Shown: positions 31,271 through 44,000 of the stretch, one piece after another
Layout: every line of letters begins with the position of its first letter
Position numbering within the stretch: the stretch's first letter is position 1
Source of the DNA: Rhynchopus sp. YZ270_cl-10
Lineage: Eukaryota > Euglenozoa > Diplonemea > Diplonemida > Diplonemidae
Direction: 5' to 3'
Length of the DNA stretch: 64,000 nucleotides
Assembly (NCBI GenBank): GCA_964035575.1
Contig: OZ037840.1
Span: forward strand, 248,001 to 312,000
The notes under the pieces: model-generated
Told to the model about the DNA's origin: nothing
The model's input: only the letters and a program-made list of their open reading frames with translations
Databases searched by the model: none
Program-made: the position numbers and the translations under genes

Positions 31271-34200
31271 ACCAGGCTCCCCCCCCTAGCCTTCCCCACC
31301 CATGAAACGTGAGGGGCATACCTTAGAATCTCCGCTTGTGCTCGAAGACCCACACCCCATGAGGACGCACCCCCGTGTCCAGGTGTCCAGGTGTCCAAGT
31401 GCACCCAATTAAACAAAGTGAGGGTGACTGCCCGTGGGTATCGTGTACATTAAAAACGAAAAGGAAAAGAACAAAAAAAAAGGGGTTGATAAAAAACCAA
31501 GCCTCGCAGCTTAAGCAAATATAAAGGCGGTGTGGAAGAGGGGGGTGTGTGTGTGTAAATTGTCTGTGAGGTGTGCTTTGTATTTGATAACTAATAGGGG
31601 TAATGCTTGCGGCAGAATATGGCCCCAATGTGTTTGTGTGTGTGTGTGTCATTTTTTTTTTTTTGTTGCATCGACATTCACCAAAGCTATCCATCTGGGT
31701 GGGAAAGTTAGGTGTCTGGAGCGTGGGTGATGTGCAGATCTTTTGATTTGTAGGAGTACGTGACCCACAGTGCAGTGCAATAGCGCCAACAGCGTGTAGA
31801 CATGGCATGCGTAGGAGTGCGTGACCCACGCCGCGAAGGAGTTGGCGTGAGCCTCTCTGGAGCGTGGGTGATGTGCAGATCTTGGTTGTAGTAGCGAATA
31901 TCCAATGGAGAACAATACTGACAGACCGAATGTGGAGAAGGTTTCCCTGCGTCAAAACAGCATTTTTTAGACAGTAGGGTCAGTACTCAATGTTTGGCCG
32001 AAGCCTTTGTACTACAGAAGGTATTGCCGTAGGGTGCTCCTCAACCGAGAGCATTTTCCCTTTTTTAAAAAAAGGGAAAAGAAGGAAATAAAAAGGCCCC
32101 CCCTTTTTTTTGTATTGGGTGTCATTCACCTTTGGGAAGATGGGGGGAAAGGGGGGGAGGGGAGGGGAGGGGAGGGGAGGGGAGGGGAGGGGAGGGGAGG
32201 GGAGGGAAATTCGTCATCCTGTCTCTCTCTCTCTCTCTCTTTATCCCCCTTAACGTATAGTTTTCAGAACGCTTGCAAAACAAAACCCCCCGCTTCGAAG
32301 GGACAGTCTCAGAGAATAAAAACTGAACATTTTTTCTTCTTTTTTTACTTTTTTTGGGGAAAAGAAAGAAAAGAAAAAATAATGACACTCAATGTGTCCC
32401 TTTGCATGACGAACAGGAAGCTCTGGTTGGACCTGCTTTTTATCACAATTTTTTATTTTTTTTGTGATTTTTGGATAAATTGCTGGAATGGTGTAGTTGC
32501 CACCAAGCTCCACTTTCCCTTTTTTTTTTTAGAGTTTGTTTACTAAACGTTGGCCGAATCCTTTTTGTCATGTATGGTTCATAGTACAAATATATCCTTT
32601 TTGTGTCAAAAAGGAGATGAGATTTTGCCCTACTATCCATCAAGGCATGGGTGGACACAAATAATACAATAGTGATCCAGGCACACACCCCTGACCCACG
32701 TACAATGCCAAACATAAAATAAACAATCTCTTCCCTTGAAAACTTGGTTTGTATTATGTGTAGCCACCCCTAGAGTGTGCTCCCACTATACTTTCTTTCT
32801 GATCGTTTCTTGTTGTTGCCTTGACGCCATCTACACAGTAGTTGAAAACGTGCTAAAAACGTATCTCAGTTGAGTTCATGCAAAGCGTGTGGGGGAGAAA
32901 AAAATGTAAAATATACCTAAGCCTCTGTGCTTAGTCACCTTCAGAACAAAGGGGGAGAAATGTTCGCATGTATGTAAAGAGGGGAGTTCTATTCTGTTGT
33001 GGTTTTTGTTTGTTTGTTTTTTTTTTTTTGTTTGTTTGAAAACTTGGTTGTTTTAGTGTAGACACCCGAAGATGAACTCCACTCTTTTTTGTTTTTTTTG
33101 TTTTTGTTGCTTTTTCTTTTTTCGATTGGGAAGAGGCTTCTGTCTATTTTTAGTTTTGTTTTTTTTTGTTGGAAGAAAAAAATGGACAAGAGTGTGCGAC
33201 TCGACACTCTCAGGACATATGATACCTCTTATTTTTTTGATAAATTGTTGGAGTAGTGTAGTTGCCTCGGGTTGTGTTGCCACACAGTTTGTGCAATATC
33301 CACTGTTTTTGTTATGTCGACAATCACCTAAGGACCCGCTTGGGGAACCTAGGGTTTGTACTCTCCTTTTTATAGATGCAGAATACCCTCAACCCAATCC
33401 AATATCTTACTTTTGTATTTCTTTTTTCACCCAACTCCCCCCACCACCACCCCCGACAACCCAGCATTCCACCCCAGACAAGATAGTGATTGAAATTCTG
33501 GATTTAAAAAAAAAATAAAATAAAAATTTGTGGATGAAAGTCTTTCGCTTTTGTATTGTTCTCTTTTCCCAAGTTATTTTTTTTAGTGTTGTTTTTTTCT
33601 TCTATGTTTGGATTTTTGGCTCTTTTTTGTTTGTTTATTTGAAAACTTTTGTCATGACAAACGCAGATACCCTCAGGAATGGAAGCGTACTCCCTGGGAG
33701 GTATGCTTCAATTAATCTGCTGTTCTGCCCCCTCCTCCTCCTCCTTTTTTTTGGCTTTTTGTTGCTGTTTTGTTTGTTGATCATTTGATTTTATGTTGCC
33801 AAAAATAAAACAAAAAAACACAATTGCCCCATATCCCCTCTGCCTCATGACCATTTGCTTTACTTTTTTGATAAATTGTTGGAGTAGTGTAGTTGTCTTG
33901 GTTGTGTTGCCACAGTTTTGTGCAAATCTCCACTTTTTATTGCATACTATGTTTTTTTTTTGTGCCGAGCCTTTGCAGTCGTCTGTCTGCAAAAACAACT
34001 CACCTCTCTTTGTTGTGCACAACCAAAATGCCAGAGGGGAAAAAGTTGACTTGAAATACAAAGCCCTCTCGTGAACAGTGTACCTCAAAAAAAAAAAAAC
34101 ACACACACACTTTTTAAATAACACCAGTGAAGGGGGAAAGTGCAGCGAGTCCACAATGGGGGTGGGGAGATAGAAAAAAACATGGGGTAGGAAGTTGGTA

Positions 34201-34841
34201 GGAATTGGATACTAAGCCTCGGTACTAAGGGGGGTTTTGAAAATGTTTTTTTGTTTGTTTCGAAAGTGCTTTGTGCTCTGTTTAATTTTGCTCAATAGTT
34301 TTGCCTCAGTGCTAAGGGGGATATGGCCATGGGATATCATTTCTGACCAGGGAGTGAAGGAAGGTGTGTGGAAAACAACAACAACAACTCATTAGACTAG
34401 AGAGGGAAGAAAAATAAAACAGGGTGTGCTGTGGGAAAAAAAAACCCCCCCTCCCCTCCCGCGATTTTTCGAAAACCACCATAGCATCCTGGCGATTTGC
34501 TTCATGGTGTTGACCGGATTTTACCCCCTTTTTTCTACCGATATAGGATGACTGCATAAAAGGGGGGGGAGAAAAAAACTGTGGTTGTTGATGCAGGCAC
34601 ACCCTCCGACTGACCTACATACGATGCCAGCCATCTGGATGAAAGCACTACCCTGCGGGTCTACAACAGTAGATGTAAAAAGGAAACTTGAGGGAGGGGA
34701 AATACAATATTGAACGAACGGTTACCTAGTAATTGCACACATCAAAAAAGGGGGTGGTGATTCACACGATATGTCTAAAAGGCAACACTACACCCAACAA
34801 TTTTTTTTTTTTTTCAAAAAAAAAAAAAAAAACTAATCATA
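31271..34841. other. Cassette-rich intergenic tract
   Basis: No gene supported. This is the densest field of short repeated cassettes separated by A/T runs. It includes the inverted dispersed repeat (31770-31960), a (GGGGA)n repeat (32156-32208), a hairpin cassette (32909-32942), TTAGTGTAGACACCC cassettes near 32745 and 33050, and GATAAATTGTTGGAGTAGTG cassettes near 32472, 33238 and 33869. It also holds a CGACAATCACC cassette near 33320 and a GAAATACAAAGCCCTCT cassette near 34053. The shared cassettes all read in the same direction. Confidence 0.5.
32156..32208. repeat. (GGGGA)n microsatellite
   Basis: About ten perfect units of GGGGA. Confidence 0.95.
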
Positions 34842-36144
34842 TATACATAGCGCTCTAATTAGAGTATTAGGGTATAATTAGAGTCTGGGATTTTGGGCCA
34901 AGTCAGTTAGAGTCCAGTTAGAGTATAATTAGAGTCGCTTTTCTTCAATTAGACTATAATTAGAGTGCAGTTAGAGCATAATTAGACTCTAACTACACTC
35001 TAATTATAGTCTAATTAGAGTAAAACAACAGGCTTCTTGTAGGTGCAAACGCCGTAAGGAACCGGTTCCCCTAAGGTTCCTCTGTAGGACCCAGGTGCCC
35101 AGATACCCACATAGCTGAAAATAAGACTTGGGGAACCGAGTTCTCAGCCGGACTGGGACACAAGGCGCTGTGGTCCGCCTGAAAGCGGGTCGGGGACCCG
35201 GTCGCGGGAGGGTGGGGGCCTAGTCCTACTCCTACTGTACCTAGTACCCAGTACCGGGACTCGGGACCCGGCTTATTCTCAGCTATGGGTACCCAGGTAC
35301 TCAGACCCGCGCAGTGGCACATGCCCTCAAGTGTGAGTGCCCCATACATTAGGGAATGCGATGCAAAAACTCTATGTGCACCTTCGGTGCAACGCCGCAG
35401 ACAGGCCAAGCAGCGTTGGACTCAGAGGAATGCCTGCTGTGCAGGTATCAATGAGAACCAACTCCCAGCAACAAGGGGCGCCTTTTGGCGGGCGTTATTG
35501 AAGGTGTTTGGGGTGCAAAGTTTTCTACAAATGTTGATGCGCGGGTACAGAAGTGGTGTCTTGTTCTTTCATCTCTAGGAATGTAAATGTCAATCGAATT
35601 TAACTACCACAAAGGGGTCGAAGGGGTAATCCCAGTATCAAAGGCTGTGTTGACGGGAAATCTATAGCGAGCATACGTTCATTTCAGCCGAAGAAATACT
35701 ACTTATTCTAAAATATACCAAAGAGAATTCATAACAAAACAACACTGCCCCATACACACTAAATAGCCATGCTTCAAGTGCATGCCCCTGGGCCAAAATT
35801 CCTGTGCTAAAAAGGCAACAAGACCATCCACAAGGAGTGTGAATTGTGCACTGGTTTTCTGGGGGAACAAACAATATTTTCTTGTGTCTGGTTCTCTGCA
35901 AGCAGAGAACAGGCTCTCTGGATTACAAAGTCGAATTTCTTGCACTAGCTATGCCCTCTGGGTTGATGGCTATAGCATTGATTGATGTGCCCCTCTTTAT
36001 TGACCCTCTTATAGGACTCTAATTAGACTCTAATTAGAGTCCAGTTAGAGTATTAGAGTTCAGTTAGAGTTTTAAAGACTCTAATTATACTCGAACTGCC
36101 GACTCTAATTATCTAGTTAGAGTCTAATTGGAGCGCTATGTATA
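34842..36144. mobile_element. AT-rich TIR element with CTAATTAGAGT arrays, copy 2
   Basis: Same ends as 25204-26393, flanked by a 7-bp direct repeat AATCATA (34835-34841 and 36145-36151). It has an extra segment around 35340-35500 that is also present, diverged, at 59510-59720 in another element. No coding region. Confidence 0.82.
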
Positions 36145-36151
36145 AATCATA

Positions 36152-37115
36152 ACATTATACCAACTGATCTGTCCTTACTATTCTACTACTATGTCTTTTT
36201 TTTTTTCGTTGACCGCAGCAGAAGCGTAAAGACAGATCTACCGTTGGTTTGAATAATATATTCTGTTTAGTTTCCAATAACACTTCGTGTACACGACGGT
36301 GAAGTAAATAACTTGATTTGTGGTTTTACTTGTGGTGTCACGGTTGGTTTACAACGGTGAAACCACAAGTAAAACCACAAGTCAAGTTATTTACTTCACC
36401 GTCGTGTATGCAAAAAAAAGGGGGAGGGGGGGAAAAAAACGTACCTAGTCCCTAAGCCAATGAAGGGGGACGATACTCTACTGCAGGGGGTTTTGAATGC
36501 AACCTCCCTGCAGTAGTGTTCTCTTGGCATCCTGCCATGCACTCTCTTTTCTCCTCTCCATTTTTGTTTTTTTGAAAACTTTTTTTAACCATTCCTTTTT
36601 TAGGAACGGAACTATGTACGGTCCTGGAAGCTCCAAGAAAATGGGAGTCGGCGGGCTTAATAGGAAGTTGCCTTTCTAAACGTGCACAAAAAAAAAAACT
36701 TGGTTGTATTAGTGTAGCCACCCTAGAGTGTGCTCCACTATTTTTTTTTTTTTTCGTTTGCTTCGCTCATGAAGGTGGGAGGGGAAAGGGTGGGCGCTGG
36801 TTTGTGATGAAAGGAACAAATACCATTTGACAACGTTGGGAGGGTTTTTGCTCTCTGATGTATTAAAAAAAAATTGACTGGTGAAATACAAAGCCCTCTT
36901 GGGACAGTGTACCTAAAAAAAAATAGGTTGGGGGAGGATGGAGAACAGGAAGAAAAAACGACTTGACATGACACGATCACCCCAAACTACACCTTTCCTA
37001 CAGACAGAACTGAACAGAACAAAAGAGTGAGAGAGAGAAATTTGGTAAAAAAAATTGGCAAAAAGAACATCCGAAGCTTTGCTGTGTTATGGAGATGCTG
37101 CTTTTTTTCAACAAA
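36152..37115. other. Intergenic tract with a long hairpin and cassettes
   Basis: Holds the inverted repeat 36291-36407 and cassettes near 36700-36735 (CTTGGTTGTATTAGTGTAGC) and 36880-36915 (GAAATACAAAGCCCTCTTGG). No gene seen. Confidence 0.45.
36291..36407. repeat. Long inverted repeat (51-bp arms)
   Basis: Left arm from ACACGACGGTGAAGTAAATA, right arm ending TATTTACTTCACCGTCGTGT, about 95 percent complementary, with a spacer of about 15 bp. No target duplication was identified. Confidence 0.8.
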
Positions 37116-37342
37116 GGGAAGCCTCTTTTTTACTTTCAACGGATGTCATCCGTCCGATTTTGAGAAACCCCCCCCCCTCCCCCCCCGGAGAAGATTGTAA
37201 ATTTGGCAACCTGAAGTTTTCGGCTTTTGGACAGACGTAAAAAAATTCGAAAACCAGCGGAAGTGGATTTCCGAGCTCCCCGCTTTTCACCACAAAAAAA
37301 ATCGACCACTTTAGTGGAGTAGAAGTTAATTTAAAGTGGCTC

Positions 37343-37811
37343 CAGTACACAGTACACAGTACACAGTACACAGTACACAGTACACAGTACACAGTACACA
37401 GTACACAGTACACAGTACACAGTACACAGTACACAGTACACAGTACACAGTACACAGTACACAGTACACAGTACACAGTACACAGTACACAGTACACAGT
37501 ACACAGTACACAGTACACAGTACACAGTACACAGTACACAGTACACAGTACACAGTACACAGTACACAGTACACAGTACACAGTACACAGTACACAGTAC
37601 ACAGTACACAGTACACAGTACACAGTACACAGTACACAGTACACAGTACACAGTACACAGTACACAGTACACAGTACACAGTACACAGTACACAGTACAC
37701 AGTACACAGTACACAGTACACAGTACACAGTACACAGTACACAGTACACAGTACACAGTACACAGTACACAGTACACAGTACACAGTACACAGTACACAG
37801 TACACAGTACA
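37343..37811. repeat. Minisatellite, about 67 units of CAGTACA
   Basis: A homogeneous 7-bp tandem repeat, creating long artefactual open frames in five or six frames (for example a 255-codon minus frame). Three units of the same repeat occur at 54453-54480. Confidence 0.95.
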
Positions 37812-38167
37812 GTGAAGTCAATTTAAAGGCTCCATGGGTCTTTATACAGTAACGTATAGGGGTCGGCTCCACCAAAAGTTGCGTACCGTGGAGTGTGTTC
37901 CTGAATAAAAAAAATGGTCGGAATTGAAAGATTCGTAAAAAAAAAATCCAAAGGAAAAAAATCGAAAACCTTCTTCAAAAGAAATCCAACTTAGAGACGC
38001 CACTGTGCTGCGACCCAAAGAGGAGGTTTTCTTAAGGAATTCCTTCAGAAACCTGCGTAGAAACGTTCCCAAAGGGGGTACCACAGCCAAAAATCACCTA
38101 ACCATCCACAGAGGCATAAAAAAAATCGTGCGACCCCGGAATTGAACGTTTTCGTAACCGATCTTTC

Positions 38168-38914
38168 CAGGGCGTTCGCCCCGGGGCGAAAAATATTTTT
38201 TTTCGTTAAAAAAATCTTTTCCTGAAAAAATGACGTTTTATTTCGCCCCAGGGCTTCGCCCCACCGGGGCGAAACCCTGTATAAATAAATAAATAAATAA
38301 AAAAAGGGGGAAAAAAAAAAAAAAAGAGAGACAGATTTCTCCCCACCACCCTGTAGACCCCCCCGGAGGGGGGGTCGCAGAGGGGTGTCCACTGTACTCA
38401 AAATCATCCGCAAACCCGCCTGCCGTGAGAGGAAGTTTCCCCAGCACTCCCGCTCGCTCCTCAATCCTGCAGTCTGCTGAAGGTGTACCGTACCCCCTGT
38501 TATAGAAGGTGTCACTGCTCGTGTCAACTCTATCTTCAATGGCAGAGAGTTGAAAATAATCAAAATAAGGATGAAGTCTCATATGACGGATGCCTCTCTC
38601 TTGTACATCTGCTTGATTAAACAACACAAAGAGACCCTCAGTGAGGGGGGATTGATGAAATTCTCCATCGTTTTGCTGGTTTTAGTATCAGGAAAGTTCA
38701 GCTGTAATATCACTTGTGCTGGGGAAGGGATCACGCACAAATCGCAAATTTTTTTTGACCATTCAGTACCAGGGATTCACCCCACGAACTAACTTCTCTC
38801 CGGCGGGGAAAATTTTTTTGACCTATTTTAAGCACTAGTAAAAAAACGAAAATTTCGGGGTTTTTGGCATTTCGCCACGATCAGGAAAAAACGATGGCGA
38901 TAGCGAACGCCCTG
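38168..38914. mobile_element. hAT-like 747-bp element, copy B
   Basis: Same TIRs and same length as 5240-5986, with its own 8-bp duplication GATCTTTC (38160-38167 and 38915-38922). Differences between the copies are confined to an A/G homopolymer near 38310, so they moved recently. A source of transposase elsewhere in the genome is implied. Confidence 0.9.
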
Positions 38915-39100
38915 GATCTTTCCAAATAAAAAAAATTCGAAAAAAAAATTTTTTGAAGAAAATTCATAAAATCCATGTGACCACGGTTTTGTACTAGACC
39001 CCCCCGTTGCCAAATTACCAAACTTGTCCGCTCACCCCCCCGGAGACCCCCCCCCTACCCCCCCGGATGACATCCGTTGAAAGTAAAAAAGAGGCTTCCC

Positions 39101-41033
39101 AAAAAAAAAAAAAAAAAAAAAAAAAAAACTTCTGAGTGGTGTGGGGGAGAAAGAGAGAGAAGAAATAAACATTCTTTTTTTTTTGGAAGATGGATACAGG
39201 CTATTATATACGATTTTTTTCCTGAACAAAAGTGCAAAAAAAGTGAGGTTGCTATTCCTGAGGGGGCTGGAGGCACGGAGGGGCTTTTTTTGGAAGTGGA
39301 CTTAAGATTGAAGTATCATCGTTGTCCAAGGAGGGTTCCCGGCTACCGGCTAGTTTCCTAGGGGCCTCATGCCTTCACTGGCTAGGGCTCCAGCAGGTCC
39401 CACACATGCACTGTGCCTGACTTTCCCAGCACCTTTCACCCCTTCAGGAGGAGTGCCACAAAGGGCACCCGGATGCAATTTTTCACGTCCATATCAGGAC
39501 GTGACTCAATTTTTTTTGCGGAGCAAAAAAAAATAATATAAAATGGCGCCGCAGGCGGAAAAAAATTGGGGTACGGTGTAAAAATCTAGCCTTTTACACC
39601 ACAGAGTCACTCAACGAACCCTTTTTTGCGGAGCAAAAAAGGAAAAATGGCGCCGCAGGCAAAAAAAATTTGGGTACAGCCTGTATGGTACGGGATTCAT
39701 GGTGCGATCAGCAGCCCAGTTCCCCAAAAAATGCAAAAAACTTTTTCTCCAAATCTGCAAAAATTTTTTTTTTTTTTCAAAACTGAGGTTTGGCCTCAGT
39801 TCTACTATGGTGTATAAATCTCTGGATGGATACGTGCCTCTCGTGCACGCACATCTCTACCTCTCATTCTCCTATATACTATGTGGGGAGGGGGGCGGAG
39901 AGAATACACTCCAGCCATGTGCCAAGGGTTTACTGATTATTTTTGTTTTCGTTTTTTTTTTTTGCACAGTCGGCTTAGAGAAGCACGTTCGCGTCGTTCT
40001 GTGGGAGTGGGTTGGTGGTGGTTTGAAAGTTGTTGTTTTTTGCTGTGTGCTCTTTTCTTGTTTTGGTGGTCTTTAAAAATGTACTAAAAATGTACTTTGG
40101 TGGTAGGCATTGCAATGAGCACTCTTTTGTAAACCTCTCGAGGAAGGTAGCCCCGGAAGGCCAGAAGGGGAACGTATGGCAGCAGAAGGCCATAGATGTG
40201 TACCAGAGAAGGAACGGACAGCGTGATGATCAGCGGATAATAAGCTCTACCAAAAAATACTCCTCAGGGAGTTCAACGAAAGAGCGAAGATTTCCGGGAT
40301 GCATGTTGCATGGTCGCCAGCGTCCTTGTAAGCCTCAACGTAGAGTATTGAGCTTACAAAGGAAATGTGGATACTCAGATGGGGTATTTTTTTTTTGTAT
40401 CATTCATGGATTAATTCTTCCCAACCGCAAGGAAGAGGGAGGGGGAGGCAAGGGAAATGGATCACGACAGGGCACAGCGGGGAGAGGCGGCACGCCAAGC
40501 CCCAAGGGCATCAGGAACAGTGGGAGGGGAACAAGAAAGTGGGTGGAAAAGGAAGCGGGAAAAGGGGAGCGGGCCAACCAAACTGGGACGCGAGGCTTTC
40601 CGACCTCGAAAAGAAAGTGCAAACTCGCTCTTCCAATCAGGACAACCTCCTCCGATAAAGAAGGGTTAGAAAAGGGGTTCGAGAAAATCAGCAACGGTCT
40701 GACGCAGAGCCTGGAAAACTCTTACCCCAGAACCAGGTCCAGCCCGCAAAAAAGCCAAGAAAGGGAAGATACACTACAGGTAAACACAGACTTCAACACA
40801 GAAATGGGAGACGACGGCCGGCATCTCGCCAATGTCCTCGCTGTCGCTCCAGACAGCGGGATCGCAGTCACCGGGGGGAAAGGCGAAGGGGGGAGGAGGA
40901 GCACGGGCGGAACACATCCGCCAGGACCGGTGTGGGACACAGCTCCCCAGAATACAATGTCAAATACCCAGCCAGAGTTCATATTTTGGCACGTACTGGA
41001 TGTGCACAACGTTAGATAAATACTCTAAAAACT
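39101..41033. other. Intergenic tract, possible decayed coding sequence
   Basis: Starts with an A run. It has two copies of a GCGGAGCAAAAAA plus GCGCCGCAGGC unit (39515-39680), a hairpin cassette (39824-39856) and a region 40080-41019 with several long plus-strand frames. A stretch at 40600-40780 reads as a polar coiled coil in more than one frame and is followed by a donor-like CAG|GTAAAC. No domain could be recognised, and I do not call a gene. Confidence 0.4.
39824..39856 (+). repeat. Hairpin cassette (CTCTCGT-loop family)
   Basis: GGATGGATACGTGC, loop CTCTC, then GTGCACGCACATCT. The inner stem CGTGC/GCACG is perfect. Confidence 0.6.
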
Positions 41034-44000
41034 CTAAAAAAACAAACCCCCTCCCCCTCCCCCTCCCCCTCCCACCACACCCATCTCACATACCGACGTC
41101 GGCGATCCAAAGCCCAACGGCGAGGCTGGCGTCCCCAACCCACTCGACGTCGTCCCTCCTAAGCCTAGCCCCAACCCACCACCACCTCCACCACCACTCA
41201 ACCCACCTTCTCCGAGCACTGGGTTCATATTCGCCATTGTGTTGTCTCCGAGACCTGCGTGGCCAAATTTGTCATCACGGGGAGCACTTGCACCACCACC
41301 ACCTCCTCCTCCCAGATCCACTGCAGAAGGGGGTGCGACGCTTCCTCCACCAAGCAATCCATTGTTGTAGAGGCCCTGAGTGAACTCAGGGCTCAGTCCC
41401 GGAAGGCCTCCTGCCGCAGCGTGGCCGATGGGCGCGAATTCGTCTGAGGTGAGGTCGATGTCTGCCGCAGTGAAGCCGTAGTTCGCGAGACGCGCCTTCC
41501 CGTAGAGTGCGTCCTGGAGCTCCTCCTTCGCGGCCTGCGGGGTGCTGCTGTCGTTCACTGCGCTGTGCACCGCTGAGGAGAGCGCACGGCCCTCTTCGTT
41601 CATCGCAGAAAGCGCGCTTTCTAATTGAGCTTGCCCTGCACCTAATCCCCCAGCAGACACAACACTTTGCACTGCGGCAGCGAGAACCCCTTGTGTAGGG
41701 TCCATTCCTTGCATATCGACATTACCATAAACAAAACTAACCTTTCCATCCAACGCATCGCGAAGCTGTTGAGCTGCGGCAGGCGGAAGAGTACCCGAGG
41801 AAATTGCATTTTGAACCGCCTTTTTGAAAGCAGCTTCCTGCGATTGAAAGCTTTCCGCCGCTTTTTGAAGTGCCGGTGCTGTTTTATGGGTGGACAACAC
41901 ATTGCGGACTGCCGCAGGCACCATCCCCTCTGCTGCAGCGCGCGATAGAGGGTCCATCCCTGACAGATCCACCTTTCCGTCGAACCCTGCCCAAGGGTTT
42001 GCGTCAGCCTGCAACGCCTTGGCGAGACCGTTGTCAGCACCGTTGAGCTCTTTCAACGCATTTTTTGACGCCTCAGTTAGGTCCCCATGCGCGTTGTTCG
42101 CGTCTTGCAACGCGGCTTCCAGGTTGCTTCGCAGATCCTTAGGGAGGTCTGGCTGCGCCAAAATCGCGCGAACCGTCGCCGCAGTCTGCCCCCCCGCCAT
42201 CGCAGCCCTCAATACCGGGTCCATCCCCGCCAAATCTGAAGCGGGCCCCCAGGTATTATCGTTCAAAGCATCCTCCAACACCTGCCTCGCCCTTTGCGGC
42301 AGACCTGGGTTTTCCAAGGCATTCTTTGCCTGCTGTCTGAGACGTTCCTCTGCGTTCTTCTGCGCTTCAAGACTTTGCTGCAAATTCACCTTGGCGCTTC
42401 CTTCAGGCATATTCTCTACCGCTGCTACAGCAGCTACGGGAACATGCCCTCTCGCAGTCGCAGCCCTCTGTAGGGGGTCCATCTGCGACATCAAGGATAC
42501 TCCAGGTTGTTGTCCAAAGCTGACTGCGTTTGAAAGGTTCTTTTGAACGGCATCGGGGAGCTCATTTCTTTTTGTTGCATCTCTCCCAGTGGAGGCTAAA
42601 GCTGCTGCAGCTGCGTCCGATTTTGCGAGGGCAGATTCTAAAGCTTTGCGATCTCCTGCATTTAATTCTCCATGTCGAAGTGCTTGGCGAACTGCGATAG
42701 GAAGAGCTCCTGCTGCAGCTAATGGAGCCATATCCGATAAATCCGCTGGTCCCCAGGTGTTTAAATCTCCCTTTGCGATGTCTTCGAGGTATTGTTTGGT
42801 GTTGCCATCTTGGATTCCGGACACGGCAGAAAGGAGGTCTGCGTTTCCAGATTTGGCCGCGGAGAGTGCGGAGGAGATGTCTTGCTGTGTCGTATGGTTT
42901 GCAAAGGGTAAAGCCGCTTCTGCTGCTTCAATGACCCGACCCCGCGCTGCAGCTTCTTTGATCATCGGATCTCCGTTGGAGGAGATTTTATCGGCAAGGG
43001 TACGTTGTTGGCCTAAGGCATCCTTCAGTTCTTGTCTTTGCGCAGCAGGGACAGAAGGGTTGTCAGAAGCCTCCGTTGCCGCGGTGATGACAGACTCTCT
43101 TGCCGCATCGCAACCACGAAGTGCCTCCTCCAGCTTCTTTCTGCTTTTCTTTGGCAGTCCTGGGCGTCGCAGAGCGGTGCGGGTCACCTCGGCAAGACCT
43201 CCTTCTTTGACGGCGCCCTTAAGGGGTTCCATTCCGTCGGTGTCCGCGCCTTCCCAGTTTCCGTTGAGGGCGCGGCCAAAGCTGTCTTGGATTGAAGGAG
43301 GGGTTGAGGAGGAGGAGGTGGCGTCGCGCATGGCTTTTTCGAGGGCGCGGGTTTTTTTGTCGAGGTTGCGGAGGGAGGATTTGGTGTTGGTGGTGGCGGT
43401 GTCGGGGACGGAGGGGTTTGCGTTGACGGAGCGGACCGCTTCGGGTACTTTGCCGTAGGCGGCGGCAGCAAGGTGTGTTGGTCCTGCTAGCTTTGCGAAG
43501 TTCTCGGTCTCCGCAGCGCCCTTTGTGGCAACAGAGCTCAGCAGCGCGCGGTCGCCGGAAGGAATGTCTTTGCTGGCCGCGCCGTCGCTAGCCGCCGCGC
43601 GTGCCTTGTCGTTCGCAGCACCCCATTTATCCATCGCCCCCGAAAGCTTCGCCGCAGTCGCCCCACCAATACCTCCAGCAGCCAAGGCACCTCCGATAAG
43701 CGCCGCCTTCTTTCCATCGGAAAGCGCTTGCTTGGCGAGGGGGTCCATGCCGTCCTGTGGGGGGGTTGGTGGGTGGGGGTTTCAAAATTTGGAAATCTAT
43801 GAGTAGTGAAAAGGGAATAGAGGAGGGGGAGAAAGCCGGAAAATGCAAAAAAGCGTTTTCGCGATAGTGGGTGGCCATGATGGATTATGTTTGTATCTGA
43901 TATGTGTTCTTCCACAGTTTCTAGGTCAAATTGAAGAAAGGGAAAGGGAGAAAAAAAAGGTCAATTCATTTATGTGTCTGCAGGCATACCAGCTCAGCAG

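Larger units (their letters stand above)
37116..39100. mobile_element. TIR element carrying a 7-bp minisatellite and a nested hAT-like element
   Basis: Ends GGGAAGCCTCTTTTTTACTT and its exact inverse at 39081-39100, continuing to 36 bp or more (ACGGATGTCATCC). Inside are the minisatellite 37343-37811, bordered by direct repeats AATTTAAAG...GCTCCA, and the 747-bp hAT-like element at 38168-38914. A/T runs at the boundaries hide any duplication. No transposase. Confidence 0.8.

Noticed and set aside
37108-37875. 255-codon frame of CTVYCVL repeats and its antisense partners
   Set aside because: An artefact of the 7-bp repeat CAGTACA.
40030-41019. 329-codon plus-strand frame with a coiled-coil-like part
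   Set aside because: The most protein-like stretches fall in different frames and no family could be recognised; left as unassigned non-coding or decayed sequence.
42589-43458. 289-codon plus-strand frame in the giant gene
   Set aside because: Antisense of the GMDPL tail; its open state follows from the Ala/Leu-rich codons of the real strand.
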